64,000 nucleotides of DNA from Bacteroides sp. (lineage in GTDB: Bacteria; Bacteroidota; Bacteroidia; Bacteroidales; Bacteroidaceae): assembly GCA_021201335.1 (NCBI GenBank), contig JAJQFD010000054.1:1-64000 (forward strand), in the 5' to 3' direction. The position numbers and the translations under genes are program-made. The notes below the pieces were generated by a model. The model worked only from the letters and a program-made list of their open reading frames with translations. It did no database searches and was not told the origin of the DNA. This document shows positions 53,087 through 62,333 of the stretch, piece by piece; position 1 is the first letter of the stretch, and each line of letters starts with the position of its first letter.

Positions 53087-54070
53087 CTATATGTTAGATA
53101 AGTCGTATTTGTGTAGCGGATTATTTACTTTTTCAGACAGATTTTCAGGTTGTTTTTCTTTGATATTAGAGAAAGCATTTCGCCATGGCAAATCCCATTG
53201 CGGCGTGTAACCTCGTTTTAGCATGTCTTTTAACCAATCTCTCACATTGACTAGAATCAAATCATGTGGAACTTCCAGACAATCTAAATAGTCAATAATG
53301 AACTGGCAGATCTCTTCGCTTATACGTGTTTTGGAATTTTTAAATCTAGAATGATGATTATACAATAGCTGATAAGTTCCCCAAATCAGATTATTAATTA
53401 TTCGGTTATTGAATTTCCGTCCTGCTTTGCCTTTATTATCAGGTATCAGTTGATTAATCTTTTCTAGATTCAGGTCTGGAAAACGATCTCTAAAGTATTT
53501 CTCCATATCATCCAAAAACCATGCACAGGAATTTATGCCTATCTTATCTTGTTTATAGGTAATAGTTACTTTTGAACCTCTGTTTTTCTTGGTTTTTGAT
53601 TCTAGAATGATTTTATACAGGGAGAGGATTTCAGGATATATCCGGTTGTGTAATACTGATTCGTATTCAAGGTCTAAATCGGCAATAAGGCAGGACTGGT
53701 TAAATAAGTTATTGGTTTCTTTATAATAAATGTAAGACATGAAAATGAGACACATGTAGACAATATCATCATCGGTTACTATTTCTTCCTCTGTACTATC
53801 ATTATCTAGAATAATAAAATAAGAACTGAATTCTTCCGTTATGCTTTTCTTGTATGGAACAGTTGCAAGGAATGTAAGGTTTTTGTTTTCTCTGAATGAT
53901 TGGTCAAAGTCAATGGTTAGAGTACCGTTTATTATTTTATTGTAATCAATACCGCTGTTTTCAACACATTGGCATATCTCATCATATAACATACTAGAAT
54001 GGAAATCGTAGTATTTAGTTATTAATGGTTCTGCCAATTGTAGGTATTCTGAATTGATATGGATGTACAT
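53087..54070 (-). CDS. Unknown element protein (327 aa)
   Basis: I do not recognise this protein. The N-terminal 200 residues are mixed and acidic (YIHINSEYLQLAEPLITKYY, FSSYFIILDNDSTEEEIVTD). The C-terminal part is basic and helical (PDNKGKAGRKFNNRIINNLI, WGTYQLLYNHHSRFKN), which would suit DNA binding or replication initiation. It lies 16 bp downstream of the single-span protein gene and is probably cotranscribed with it. Confidence 0.6.
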   Translation of the reverse strand: MYIHINSEYLQLAEPLITKYYDFHSSMLYDEICQCVENSGIDYNKIINGTLTIDFDQSFRENKNLTFLATVPYKKSITEEFSSYFIILDNDSTEEEIVTDDDIVYMCLIFMSYIYYKETNNLFNQSCLIADLDLEYESVLHNRIYPEILSLYKIILESKTKKNRGSKVTITYKQDKIGINSCAWFLDDMEKYFRDRFPDLNLEKINQLIPDNKGKAGRKFNNRIINNLIWGTYQLLYNHHSRFKNSKTRISEEICQFIIDYLDCLEVPHDLILVNVRDWLKDMLKRGYTPQWDLPWRNAFSNIKEKQPENLSEKVNNPLHKYDLSNI

Positions 54071-54086
54071 GGCACTATTATGGAAA

Positions 54087-54662
54087 TTAATCTGTTTCTA
54101 TTTCTTTGCGCATCAATTCAATAATTTCATTATTAAGTCTTTCAAAACTTAACCATTTATTGTTTTGGACAAATTCATTTTGCATATTACTAAGAATATT
54201 TGGATTCATTGTTTTGATTGCTTCTAATGCCCTTATAGATTCTTGGTTAAATTCGATTATTAGAGAATCAAGTTCTTTGATTTTGTAAAGAAGAGTAGAT
54301 GAACAAATTAATCTCAATGTATTTAATTCTTGTTTAACAATAAGAACTGGTTCAGTTGCACTTTTTACATGATTGCATAATTTCTGATTAAATTCAAGTA
54401 ATGCAGCATCTATCTCATCTGGATTTCCACTAATCATTCTGTATAACAAATCGTTTGGAATTCCGTACAAATCAGATATATTACTATTTCTATAGTTATT
54501 AATGATTTCCTCATATTTTTTCATATAACCTATATAAGCATTATATTTCCTGTCTATGAGTTTATCTTTTTTCTGCATCTTTCGATTTACAAAAAACTGA
54601 ATGATTCCCCATGCCCAACCTGCTATAGCAAGTCCTGTTAATATAAAATCTTTAGTTTCCAT
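54087..54662 (-). CDS. Single-span membrane protein with helical tail
   Basis: The ATG at 54662 (METKDFILTGLAIAGWAWGI) gives 191 aa with one N-terminal membrane helix (residues of about 6-25). It is followed by basic residues (NRKMQKKDKLIDRKYNA) and a long helical, coiled-coil-like cytoplasmic domain. I do not recognise the family. The layout resembles small membrane-anchored proteins that accompany defence or phage-exclusion genes, but nothing specific is seen. Confidence 0.6.
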   Translation of the reverse strand: METKDFILTGLAIAGWAWGIIQFFVNRKMQKKDKLIDRKYNAYIGYMKKYEEIINNYRNSNISDLYGIPNDLLYRMISGNPDEIDAALLEFNQKLCNHVKSATEPVLIVKQELNTLRLICSSTLLYKIKELDSLIIEFNQESIRALEAIKTMNPNILSNMQNEFVQNNKWLSFERLNNEIIELMRKEIETD

Positions 54663-54695
54663 ATATAAAATCAAATTTATCAAAAGTACAATTTT

Positions 54696-54726
54696 AAATT
54701 AGGGTAGAATAATTCCACCCTAATTT
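54696..54726 (-). terminator. Intrinsic terminator after the integrase gene
   Basis: AAATTAGGGT and ACCCTAATTT form a perfect 10-bp stem, immediately beyond the integrase stop codon on the minus strand. Confidence 0.8.
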
Positions 54727-55959
54727 TTATAGCAAATTCTTCATCGCTTCGTCAATCTGTGAATTTTCAAAGCTATCAAGGTATATCTGTGTAACCTTTT
54801 CAGAGCTATGTCCCAATGATTCAGATATGATAGAAGTGTTTACACCAGACCGTTTTAGCACACTGGCAAATGAATGCCTTGCAACATAAGTCGTTAAAGA
54901 AGTTTCTATTTTAAGATGTTTCCCTATCTTTTTCAAATAGATATTTATTCTCTTTAATACTCCGTTTACCCGATTATATTTGTCGATTTCTGATATTTGA
55001 GTAGTCAGAATAGGGAAAATATAATCAGACATATTAGAATCTTTGTACTTTGAAAGAATATCCAATGCTTTAGGGTGCATCTTAAACGAAAATAACTTCT
55101 TTGTCTTTCTCCGATAAAAGCAAAGTCTATCGTTATCAACAATATTCTCGCTTTTTAGATAAGCTATATCAACAATGTTAATTCCGCAACTAAAATAACT
55201 GAATAGAAAAATATCCCTTGCAAAATCGTAATATTGAAAATTCGTATTGGTTGAAATTTTTAATAAATCCAACTTGATAATTTTCTGAATATCTGATTTT
55301 GTTATGGCTCGCTTTGTTGTTTCCATTCTGTATTTGCTCACTTTAAAAGTTTCAAACGGATATAGGTCTTTACTTACATACTTGTATAATATTGCTTGAT
55401 TATAAATAGCTTTCAGACCTCTCAAACGGTTTCCAATAGTATTTTTGTGTAGCTTTTCTTTCTGCATCCAATTTGAATAATCGGTCAGAAAACTTGCATC
55501 TATTTCGGTAAATTCTATATCTTTTCCTTTAGTATATTTCAGCAAACAATTGAGGCAACAACGATAATATTTTGCATTTTTAATTCTTTCCTGTTTGAAC
55601 AATTCCTCAATATAGGTATTGAATAATTTTGCAACTGAAAAAATTATCTGTTTTTTCGTTTTTGCCTCTATAAAGTCATCTAGAGTTATAGATTGATTAG
55701 AAAGTTTACAGGAAAGAATTTTCTTGTCTATTTCTTGTTTCTTCTCATTGATTAATAATTCCAAGTATTCTTTCCTCTCACAATTTGAAAAAATTAGATT
55801 GTTTTCAAAATCCCAATAATCAACATTAATTTTCTCCCCTAATGATATTAATTTTCGTTTATTTTTATAAGCTAATTTAATGCACAGAGGGGCTTCGTTT
55901 TGTTTATTTATCTTATCTTTTCGGCAAACAACGCTAACGGTAACGGCGAAATTTTGCAT
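54727..55959 (-). CDS. Tyrosine recombinase/integrase of the tRNA-Ser element
   Basis: This 410-aa protein has an arm-binding N-terminal domain (LCIKLAYKNKRKLISLGEKI), a core-binding domain at about residues 105-200 and a catalytic domain ending VARHSFASVLKRSGVNTSII, SLGHSSEKVTQIYLDSF. These provide the H-x-x-R, H and Tyr residues. It lies 160 bp from the intact tRNA-Ser, with its 3' end pointing into the element, the usual order for an integrase next to its attachment site. It is only distantly similar to the three recombinases at 32-36 kb, so the two elements are independent. Confidence 0.92.
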   Translation of the reverse strand: MQNFAVTVSVVCRKDKINKQNEAPLCIKLAYKNKRKLISLGEKINVDYWDFENNLIFSNCERKEYLELLINEKKQEIDKKILSCKLSNQSITLDDFIEAKTKKQIIFSVAKLFNTYIEELFKQERIKNAKYYRCCLNCLLKYTKGKDIEFTEIDASFLTDYSNWMQKEKLHKNTIGNRLRGLKAIYNQAILYKYVSKDLYPFETFKVSKYRMETTKRAITKSDIQKIIKLDLLKISTNTNFQYYDFARDIFLFSYFSCGINIVDIAYLKSENIVDNDRLCFYRRKTKKLFSFKMHPKALDILSKYKDSNMSDYIFPILTTQISEIDKYNRVNGVLKRINIYLKKIGKHLKIETSLTTYVARHSFASVLKRSGVNTSIISESLGHSSEKVTQIYLDSFENSQIDEAMKNLL

Positions 55960-56118
55960 AATTCATTGATTTTTAATTGATAAATCAGAATTATGAGTTA
56001 AAAAGGATGACGGATTGGGTGACGGAAAAAGGTAGCGCCAGCTAATAAAATGACCATTTTCCGCCTAAATGTATAGACACAAAAAAAGCAGTCACTTTCG
56101 TAACTGCTTGCTTTTCAG

Positions 56119-56203
56119 CGGAGAGAGAGGGATTCGAACCCCCGGTACCTTGCAGTACAACGGTTTTCAAGACCGCCGCATTCGACCACTCTGCCATCTC
56201 TCC
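56119..56203 (-). tRNA. tRNA-Ser (anticodon UGA)
   Basis: The cloverleaf is complete: acceptor GGAGAGA / TCTCTCC with discriminator G, D arm GCAGAGTGGTCGAATGC, an anticodon loop CTTGAAA (anticodon TGA) on the stem CGGT/ACCG, a long variable arm (GTACTGCAAGGTAC) typical of serine, and a T arm with GGTTCGAATCC. The 3' CCA is not encoded. Its 3' side serves as the attachment site of the 12.6-kb element. Confidence 0.95.
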
Positions 56204-56301
56204 AAACTTTTTTCAAAAGTACTTTTCGTTAAAAGCGTTGCAAAGGTACGAATCATTTTCAAATAAGCAAATAATCTACCAGATTTTTCGGCGATAAGTT
56301 G

Positions 56302-56309
56302 TATTTTTG
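56302..56309 (+). promoter_or_regulatory. -7 box of mutS2
   Basis: TATTTTTG fits the TAnnTTTG -7 consensus, 22 bp before the mutS2 start codon. The -33 box is not obvious. Confidence 0.5.
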
Positions 56310-56331
56310 CACTGAATTATAATATGAGCAA

Positions 56332-58821
56332 ATGATTTATCCGCACAATTTTGAACAAAAAATAGGATTCGATCAAATTCGGCAATTGCTTAAGCAAAAG
56401 TGTCTCAGCACCTTAGGAGAAGAGAGAGTTGATGAAATGAATTTCTCCCTTGTTTTTGAAGAGATAAAGGAGCAATTAAATCAAATAACAGAATTTGTAA
56501 GAATTATACAAGAGGAGGATAGTTTTCCCGATCAATATTTCTTTGACGTACGACCATCACTGAAGCGCATCCGGGTAGAAGGGATGTACCTGGATGAACA
56601 GGAATTATTTGATTCACGCCGTTCATTGGAAACGATACGGGATATCGTTCGGTTTCTTCAACAGAATGAAGAAGAAGGAGACAACCCCTACCCTAGCCTG
56701 AAACAACTAGCCGGGGATATTACTGTATTCCCTCAATTGATCTCTAAAATTGATAGCATTCTTAATAAATATGGGAAGATAAAAGATAACGCATCCCCTG
56801 AACTGCAAAAAATACGCAAAGAATTAACCCATACAATGAGTGGAATTTCCCGCTCATTAAATAGTATTCTACGGAGTGCGCAGGCTGAAGGATATGTGGA
56901 GAAAGATGTAGCTCCAACAATGAGGGATGGCCGATTAGTTATTCCTGTGGCTCCCGGCCTAAAAAGAAAAATAAAAGGGATCGTTCATGATGAGTCGGCC
57001 AGTGGAAAAACGGTTTTTATTGAACCGGCAGAAGTGGTGGAAGCGAATAACCGGATCCGTGAATTGGAAGGAGAAGAAAGACGGGAAATTATTCGAATCC
57101 TCACCACCTTCAGTAATACCTTACGTCCATCTATTCCGGATATACTGCAATCTTACGAATTTCTTGCTGAAATTGATCTTATTCGGGCGAAAGCCTATTT
57201 TGCCATCCTGACAAATAGCATTAAACCAGTATTTGAAAATGAACAACTATTGGACTGGACGATGGCTGTACATCCTTTACTGCAGCTATCTTTGGCAAAG
57301 CATGGAAAAAAAGTTGTTCCACTCGATATTGAGTTACATAAGAAACAACGTATTCTTATTATATCCGGACCAAATGCTGGTGGTAAGTCCGTCTGCCTGA
57401 AGACAGTAGGATTATTACAATATATGCTTCAATGTGGAATGCTTATTCCATTGCATGAAAGAAGTCATGCGGGAATTTTTGGAAGTATATTTATTGACAT
57501 CGGTGATGAACAATCTATCGAAGATGATTTAAGTACCTACTCATCTCATCTGACCAATATGAAGATGATGATCAAAAATTGCAACGAACGAAGTCTGATT
57601 CTCATAGATGAGTTTGGTGGAGGAACGGAGCCGCAAATCGGTGGTGCTATTGCCGAAGCTGTACTTAAAAGATATAATAGCAAACAAACATTCGGTGTCA
57701 TTACTACTCACTATCAAAATCTGAAGCATTATGCAGATGATCATGAAGGGATTGTAAATGGTGCAATGCTATACGATCGTCATCTGATGCAACCTTTGTT
57801 TCAGTTACAGATTGGTAATCCCGGAAGTTCTTTCGCGGTAGAAATTGCCAGGAAAATTGGTTTACCGGAAGATGTAATTGCTGACGCTTCTGAAATTGTA
57901 GGAAGTGAATATATCAATGCAGATAAATACCTTCAGGACATTGTGCGGGATAAACGTTACTGGGAAGGTAAGCGACAAACAATCCGACAACGCGAGAAAC
58001 ACATGGAAGAAACTATTTCCCGGTATGAGACGGAAATAGAAGAACTACGCAAGTCGCGTAAGGAAATCCTAAATAAGGCCAAAGAAGATGCTGAAAGACT
58101 TTTGCAAGAATCGAATGCCAAAATTGAAAATACAATCCGTACCATTAAAGAAGCACAGGCTGAAAAAGAAAAAACGCGTCTGGTCCGTCAGGAATTAACC
58201 GATTTCCGGGAATCCATTGAAAAGCTGACCGCGAAAGAACAGGAGAAAAAGATTGCCCGGAAAATGGAAAAATTACAGGAGAAGCAGGAACGGAAAAAGA
58301 ATAAAAAGCAGAAAGAAAGCAAAACTGCAACCCCGGTAATACCTAAAGTACAACCTATTACAATAGGAAGTATGGTAAAAATTAAAGGACAATCTTCTAT
58401 CGGTGAAGTATTGGAGATCAGTGGAAAAAATGCGAGTGTAGCATTTGGCAGTATAAAAACAACCGTTAAAATAGACAGGCTTGAGCATGCGAAAACGGTA
58501 CCACAAAAACAGGAAACCGTAAAAAGTACCTTTGTGAGCACGCAAACACAGGATCAGATGTATGAAAAGAAACTAAACTTCAAACAAGACCTGGATGTGC
58601 GGGGTATGCGGGGAGATGAAGCTCTGCAGGCAGTGACTTATTTTGTCGACGACGCTATTCTTATCGGCATGGATCGTGTTCGTATTTTACATGGAACAGG
58701 TACGGGTATCTTACGGACACTCATACGCCAATACTTGCAAACCGTGCCTGGAATTAAACGTTTTGCAGACGAACACGTTCAGCTTGGAGGAGCAGGTATC
58801 ACCGTAATCGACCTCGCATAA
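56332..58821 (+). CDS. mutS2: Endonuclease MutS2
   Basis: This 829-aa protein has MutS core and lever regions (residues of about 1-320), then an ABC-type ATPase with Walker A SGPNAGGKSV near residue 345, FIDIGDEQSIEDDLSTYSSH, and Walker B LILIDEFGGG. A long charged coiled coil follows at about 510-680 and the C-terminal Smr nuclease domain (LDVRGMRGDEALQAV, LHGTGTGILR). It lacks the mismatch-reading MutS domain I. MutS2 suppresses homologous recombination and, in some bacteria, rescues collided ribosomes. It is chromosomal and intact, right of the mobile element. Confidence 0.95.
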   Translation: MIYPHNFEQKIGFDQIRQLLKQKCLSTLGEERVDEMNFSLVFEEIKEQLNQITEFVRIIQEEDSFPDQYFFDVRPSLKRIRVEGMYLDEQELFDSRRSLETIRDIVRFLQQNEEEGDNPYPSLKQLAGDITVFPQLISKIDSILNKYGKIKDNASPELQKIRKELTHTMSGISRSLNSILRSAQAEGYVEKDVAPTMRDGRLVIPVAPGLKRKIKGIVHDESASGKTVFIEPAEVVEANNRIRELEGEERREIIRILTTFSNTLRPSIPDILQSYEFLAEIDLIRAKAYFAILTNSIKPVFENEQLLDWTMAVHPLLQLSLAKHGKKVVPLDIELHKKQRILIISGPNAGGKSVCLKTVGLLQYMLQCGMLIPLHERSHAGIFGSIFIDIGDEQSIEDDLSTYSSHLTNMKMMIKNCNERSLILIDEFGGGTEPQIGGAIAEAVLKRYNSKQTFGVITTHYQNLKHYADDHEGIVNGAMLYDRHLMQPLFQLQIGNPGSSFAVEIARKIGLPEDVIADASEIVGSEYINADKYLQDIVRDKRYWEGKRQTIRQREKHMEETISRYETEIEELRKSRKEILNKAKEDAERLLQESNAKIENTIRTIKEAQAEKEKTRLVRQELTDFRESIEKLTAKEQEKKIARKMEKLQEKQERKKNKKQKESKTATPVIPKVQPITIGSMVKIKGQSSIGEVLEISGKNASVAFGSIKTTVKIDRLEHAKTVPQKQETVKSTFVSTQTQDQMYEKKLNFKQDLDVRGMRGDEALQAVTYFVDDAILIGMDRVRILHGTGTGILRTLIRQYLQTVPGIKRFADEHVQLGGAGITVIDLA

Positions 58822-58990
58822 ATACGACTAACTATAAAAATAAAAGAAGCCGATCCACTATTTAAACTCAAACAAAACAGCTAAATACTTGTTCTCATGT
58901 AGAGTTTGTTCAAATTTTGCATAGGAAATTTAAACAGACTCTCAGAAAACCATTACCTTTGCACTAAATGGTGGCTATAAGCAATATGTC

Positions 58991-60037
58991 ATGAGAAACA
59001 ACCTATTAAGTGAGAATTTAACGTATACTGGTAACAGTCAGACACCAACTCACCTCCATTTATGTAGTTACAATGCTACAGAAATGCAAGAAGCTGAAGG
59101 GAAAAAGCTAAAAGACATCCGTAATCTTTTAGATAATAACCGAGTCAATTTTTTACAGATACACGGCCTTACGGACACAGAAACCATACGTGAAATCTGT
59201 GAACACTTCGAAATTGATTTCCTGGTTCTTCAAGATATTCTGTTTGCAGATCATCCCACCAAAATTGAAGAACATGATAATTACACTGTTATTATCCTGA
59301 AAATCTTCCACTTCAACGAAGAAAACAGAAATGATGAATTACAAATTCAACAGGTAAGTATGATCCTGGGGAATAGTTATGTCCTTTCTTTCTTAGAGAA
59401 TGAGGAACCTTTTTTTGATAATATAGCTTCGGCCATTCGTAATGATGTGTTGCGTATTCGCAGTAGGCAAACTGATTATTTGTTAAGTGTGCTATTGAAT
59501 AATGTAATGGGTAATTACAATTACATGGTCAATACGATTGATGATTCGCTGGAAGATCTGGAAGAAGAATTATTAAATATTAAGACAGACGTTAAAGGAG
59601 TAGGTTATCAGATTCAATCGCTAAGACGGCAATACCTTCAAATAAAGAAATCCGTATTACCCTTAAAAGAACAATATGTGAAATTGCTACGGTCTGAAAA
59701 TATGCTCATGCACAAGGTGAACCGCGCATTTTTCAATGACGTAAATGACCATTTACAATTTGTTCTGCAAACCATTGAAATCTGTCGGGAAACTCTTTCT
59801 TCTCTCGTTGATCTTTATATATCCAATAATGATTTACGGATGAACGACATTATGAAACGACTGACAATAGTATCCACCATTTTTATCCCCTTAACTTTTC
59901 TGGTTGGTGTGTGGGGAATGAACTTCGACTGGATGCCTGAACTGAGTTGGAAATATGGCTACCTAATGGCCTGGATAATAATGTTAATCATTGGGGGAAT
60001 TGTATTCTTTTATTTTAAGAAGAAAAACTGGTACTAA
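58991..60037 (+). CDS. corA: CorA-type magnesium/cobalt transporter
   Basis: This 348-aa protein has a large cytoplasmic N-terminal domain, a long stalk helix (LPLKEQYVKLLRSENMLMHK), and two C-terminal membrane helices. The GMN selectivity motif is present (VGVWGMNFDWMPELSW), and the end FYFKKKNWY is basic as expected. CorA forms a pentameric channel that admits Mg2+ (also Co2+ and Ni2+). A TACCTTTG -7-like box at 58954-58961 precedes the gene. Confidence 0.93.
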   Translation: MRNNLLSENLTYTGNSQTPTHLHLCSYNATEMQEAEGKKLKDIRNLLDNNRVNFLQIHGLTDTETIREICEHFEIDFLVLQDILFADHPTKIEEHDNYTVIILKIFHFNEENRNDELQIQQVSMILGNSYVLSFLENEEPFFDNIASAIRNDVLRIRSRQTDYLLSVLLNNVMGNYNYMVNTIDDSLEDLEEELLNIKTDVKGVGYQIQSLRRQYLQIKKSVLPLKEQYVKLLRSENMLMHKVNRAFFNDVNDHLQFVLQTIEICRETLSSLVDLYISNNDLRMNDIMKRLTIVSTIFIPLTFLVGVWGMNFDWMPELSWKYGYLMAWIIMLIIGGIVFFYFKKKNWY

Positions 60038-60098
60038 TCATTCCGATTCGGATAATCCTTACTAATACAATATTCAATTTACTTTTAGATAGAAACTT

Positions 60099-61307
60099 GT
60101 GAAAACAATCAAAGAACTATACCGAATAGGCACAGGCCCTTCCAGCAGTCATACAATGGCTCCCCGAAAGGCTGCTGAAATGTTTTTGGAGCGTCATCCG
60201 GATGCGGCATCCTTTAAAGTGACATTGTATGGAAGTCTGGCTGCAACCGGTGTAGGCCACATGACTGATGTAGCCATTTTAGATACTTTACAACCTTTTG
60301 CTCCTGCAGAAATAATATGGCAACCCAAAGTTTTCCTACCTTTCCACCCCAATGGAATGACTTTTGCCGCTTATGATTCTCAACAGAAATTAATGGGAAA
60401 CTGGACGGTATACAGCATTGGTGGTGGTGCCCTGTCGGAAGGGGAACACTCTCCTACCATCGAAACCCCCGAAGTCTACACAATGGGTAACATGACGGAG
60501 ATTTTGAAATGGTGCGAGCAAACTGGAAAAACGTATTGGGAATACGTGCAAGATTGTGAAGGGCCTGAAATCTGGAGTTTTTTGGAAGAAGTTTGGATAA
60601 CCATGAAAGAAGCCATTCACAGAGGGCTTGAATCTGAAGGAGTTTTACCGGGTCCTTTAAATTTACGTCGGAAAGCATCTACTTATTATATACGTGCCAC
60701 CGGATATAAACAATCACTCCGATCGCGTGGATTAATATTTGCTTATGCACTGGCTGTAAGTGAAGAAAATGCTTCCGGAGGAAAAATAGTAACAGCACCC
60801 ACTTGCGGTTCCTGCGGGGTTGTACCCGCTGTATTGTATCATCTGCAGACAAGCCGGGATTTTAGTGATATGCGAATTTTACGGGCATTAGCCACAGCCG
60901 GACTCATAGGAAATATTGTGAAACAAAATGCGTCCATTTCCGGAGCAGAAGTTGGTTGTCAGGGAGAAGTGGGAGTAGCTTGTGCAATGGCCTCAGCGGC
61001 TGCAAATCAGCTTTTTGGAGGCAGTCCGGCTCAAATAGAATATGCAGCCGAAATGGGCCTGGAGCATCATTTAGGAATGACGTGCGACCCTGTATGCGGA
61101 TTGGTTCAAATACCTTGCATCGAGCGAAATGCGATGGCTGCTGCGCGTGCACTGGATGCGAATATCTATTCAACTTTTACCGACGGTACCCACCGGGTTT
61201 CCTTTGATAAAGTAGTGGAAGTAATGAAGCAAACCGGACATGACTTACCATCCCTTTACAAAGAAACAAGTGAAGGAGGATTGGCGAAAGATTATAAACA
61301 GATGTAA
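60099..61307 (+). CDS. sdaA: L-serine ammonia-lyase (iron-sulfur)
   Basis: A GTG start at 60099 gives 402 aa. The N-terminal beta domain has RIGTGPSSSHTMAPRKAAEM (substrate loop) and the catalytic alpha domain has the [4Fe-4S] cysteines in PTCGSCGVVPAV, GCQGEVG and CDPVCGLVQIPC. This is the single-chain form with beta and alpha domains fused. It converts L-serine to pyruvate and ammonia. It follows corA by 61 bp and may share its transcript. Confidence 0.95.
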   Translation: MKTIKELYRIGTGPSSSHTMAPRKAAEMFLERHPDAASFKVTLYGSLAATGVGHMTDVAILDTLQPFAPAEIIWQPKVFLPFHPNGMTFAAYDSQQKLMGNWTVYSIGGGALSEGEHSPTIETPEVYTMGNMTEILKWCEQTGKTYWEYVQDCEGPEIWSFLEEVWITMKEAIHRGLESEGVLPGPLNLRRKASTYYIRATGYKQSLRSRGLIFAYALAVSEENASGGKIVTAPTCGSCGVVPAVLYHLQTSRDFSDMRILRALATAGLIGNIVKQNASISGAEVGCQGEVGVACAMASAAANQLFGGSPAQIEYAAEMGLEHHLGMTCDPVCGLVQIPCIERNAMAAARALDANIYSTFTDGTHRVSFDKVVEVMKQTGHDLPSLYKETSEGGLAKDYKQM

Positions 61308-61457
61308 AGTGCCTTTTCAAAAACCAGAATCGCAATTCGCACTCATTTCTTTAAGATTGAATGAGTTGCAACAATCGTTGTTTAATAAAATACCTTCCGG
61401 AAGTATATACTTTTGTTTTTTAGTTGAATGAAACTCTTCTTTTCATATATCTTTTTT

Positions 61458-61545
61458 TTCGTCAGAGTGCATTGCTTCTTTCGTGACAATGCATTGTCTC
61501 TTTCGTTATAATGCACTATCTTTTTCGTCACAATGCATTGTAACG
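61458..61545. repeat. 22-bp tandem repeat, four units
   Basis: TTCGT-(C/G/T)-A-x-A-ATGCATTG-type units start at 61458, 61480, 61502 and 61524, an exact 22-bp period. The consensus is close to TTCGTSACAATGCATTGTCT and each unit contains the palindrome ATGCAT or a variant. The array lies in the gap after sdaA (61308-61761). It may bind a regulator, or be a slipped-strand repeat. It is too short for a CRISPR array. Confidence 0.8.
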
Positions 61546-61690
61546 AAAAAGAGAATATAACAAAGAGAATACTTTAATGAATTATAATATATTATTCAGT
61601 GAAAGGTGAGCTATAATTTTATTCGACTGACTATTCTGAAAACTGGCTTGCAATAATAAATCCTCTGCAAGGAATTATTTCGATGGATGC

Positions 61691-61730
61691 AAAAAAAAGT
61701 TTCTTGCTTTACTCGCAAGAAACTTTTTTA
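61691..61730. terminator. Bidirectional intrinsic terminator
   Basis: AAGTTTCTTGC and GCAAGAAACTT form a perfect 11-bp stem around TTTACTC, with eight A before and a T-run after. It lies between sdaA (plus) and the PepSY-like gene (minus), serving both. Confidence 0.85.
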
Positions 61731-61761
61731 TAATGCATTACTATCGTTTTACTTTTTCAAG

Positions 61762-62202
61762 TTAATCATCGATTTCACGCAAATTACCTCTATTATCAAA
61801 CTTAAGTTCCAAGCCATTATTAAGTTTTACCTCTATACCACGGCTGTCTTTCTCAAGTTGAATCACATATTGATTGTTGTAATTGGAAGTTACGTAATTA
61901 CTCACATAACTGGGGACGATACCTGAAGGAACGGCTCTACTTCTCATATCAATTTCTTTCCATTCACCGTTATTATCAAACTCAATTTCCACACCATCGG
62001 TGAATTTAACTTCATATTTCTTTTGTTGCCACTGATCACTTTCTATTTTAATAGAAGTGATATATGAAGATGCAAAATATTGCTTAATGAAGCTACGGGC
62101 TTGTTCAGGAAGTCTTTTTTCATCCTTCGTAACTACGTCTTTGGCCAAACCAAACTGGATTGCCAATACAACCATTATAAATACTGATAAAATTCTTTTC
62201 AT
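61762..62202 (-). CDS. Exported PepSY-like (DUF2874) protein
   Basis: The ATG at 62202 (MKRILSVFIMVVLAIQFGLA) gives a signal peptide and about 146 aa; an upstream ATG at 62223 is possible but would lengthen the signal. The mature part has two copies of a PepSY-like unit of about 60 residues (YEVKFTDGVEIEFDNNGEWK and IEVKLNNGLELKFDNRGNLR). Such periplasmic proteins are common in Bacteroidales and of unknown function. It is one of three exported-protein genes in a minus-strand cluster. Confidence 0.8.
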   Translation of the reverse strand: MKRILSVFIMVVLAIQFGLAKDVVTKDEKRLPEQARSFIKQYFASSYITSIKIESDQWQQKKYEVKFTDGVEIEFDNNGEWKEIDMRSRAVPSGIVPSYVSNYVTSNYNNQYVIQLEKDSRGIEVKLNNGLELKFDNRGNLREIDD

Positions 62203-62333
62203 AATTGTTCTCATTAGTTTCAACTAAACTTTTTATTAAACTCTCGTTAACAAGAACAATATCAGGAATAGAAAGATCAAAGATTTCCTCTAATTTCAAA
62301 AGCATTGATCTTCTTTAACAAGGATTTTTTCGC

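Larger units (their letters stand above)
43624..56201. mobile_element. tRNA-Ser-integrated AT-rich element, about 12.6 kb
   Basis: An 86-bp perfect direct repeat covering nearly the whole tRNA-Ser gene lies at 43624-43709 and 56116-56201. The integrase gene (54727-55959) is next to the intact tRNA copy at 56119. Between the repeats lie a helicase-like protein, RadC, a small serine recombinase, a 730-aa repeat protein, several unknown proteins and no relaxase or secretion genes. The content is markedly AT-rich. This fits a satellite-like or otherwise non-conjugative integrative element that may borrow mobility from a phage or conjugative helper. I do not recognise it as a named family. Confidence 0.8.

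Noticed and set aside
31917..56201. One single large conjugative element
   Set aside because: The tRNA-Ser repeats bound only the right half, the integrases of the two halves are only distantly related, and no transfer-apparatus genes are present. Two adjacent elements fit better.
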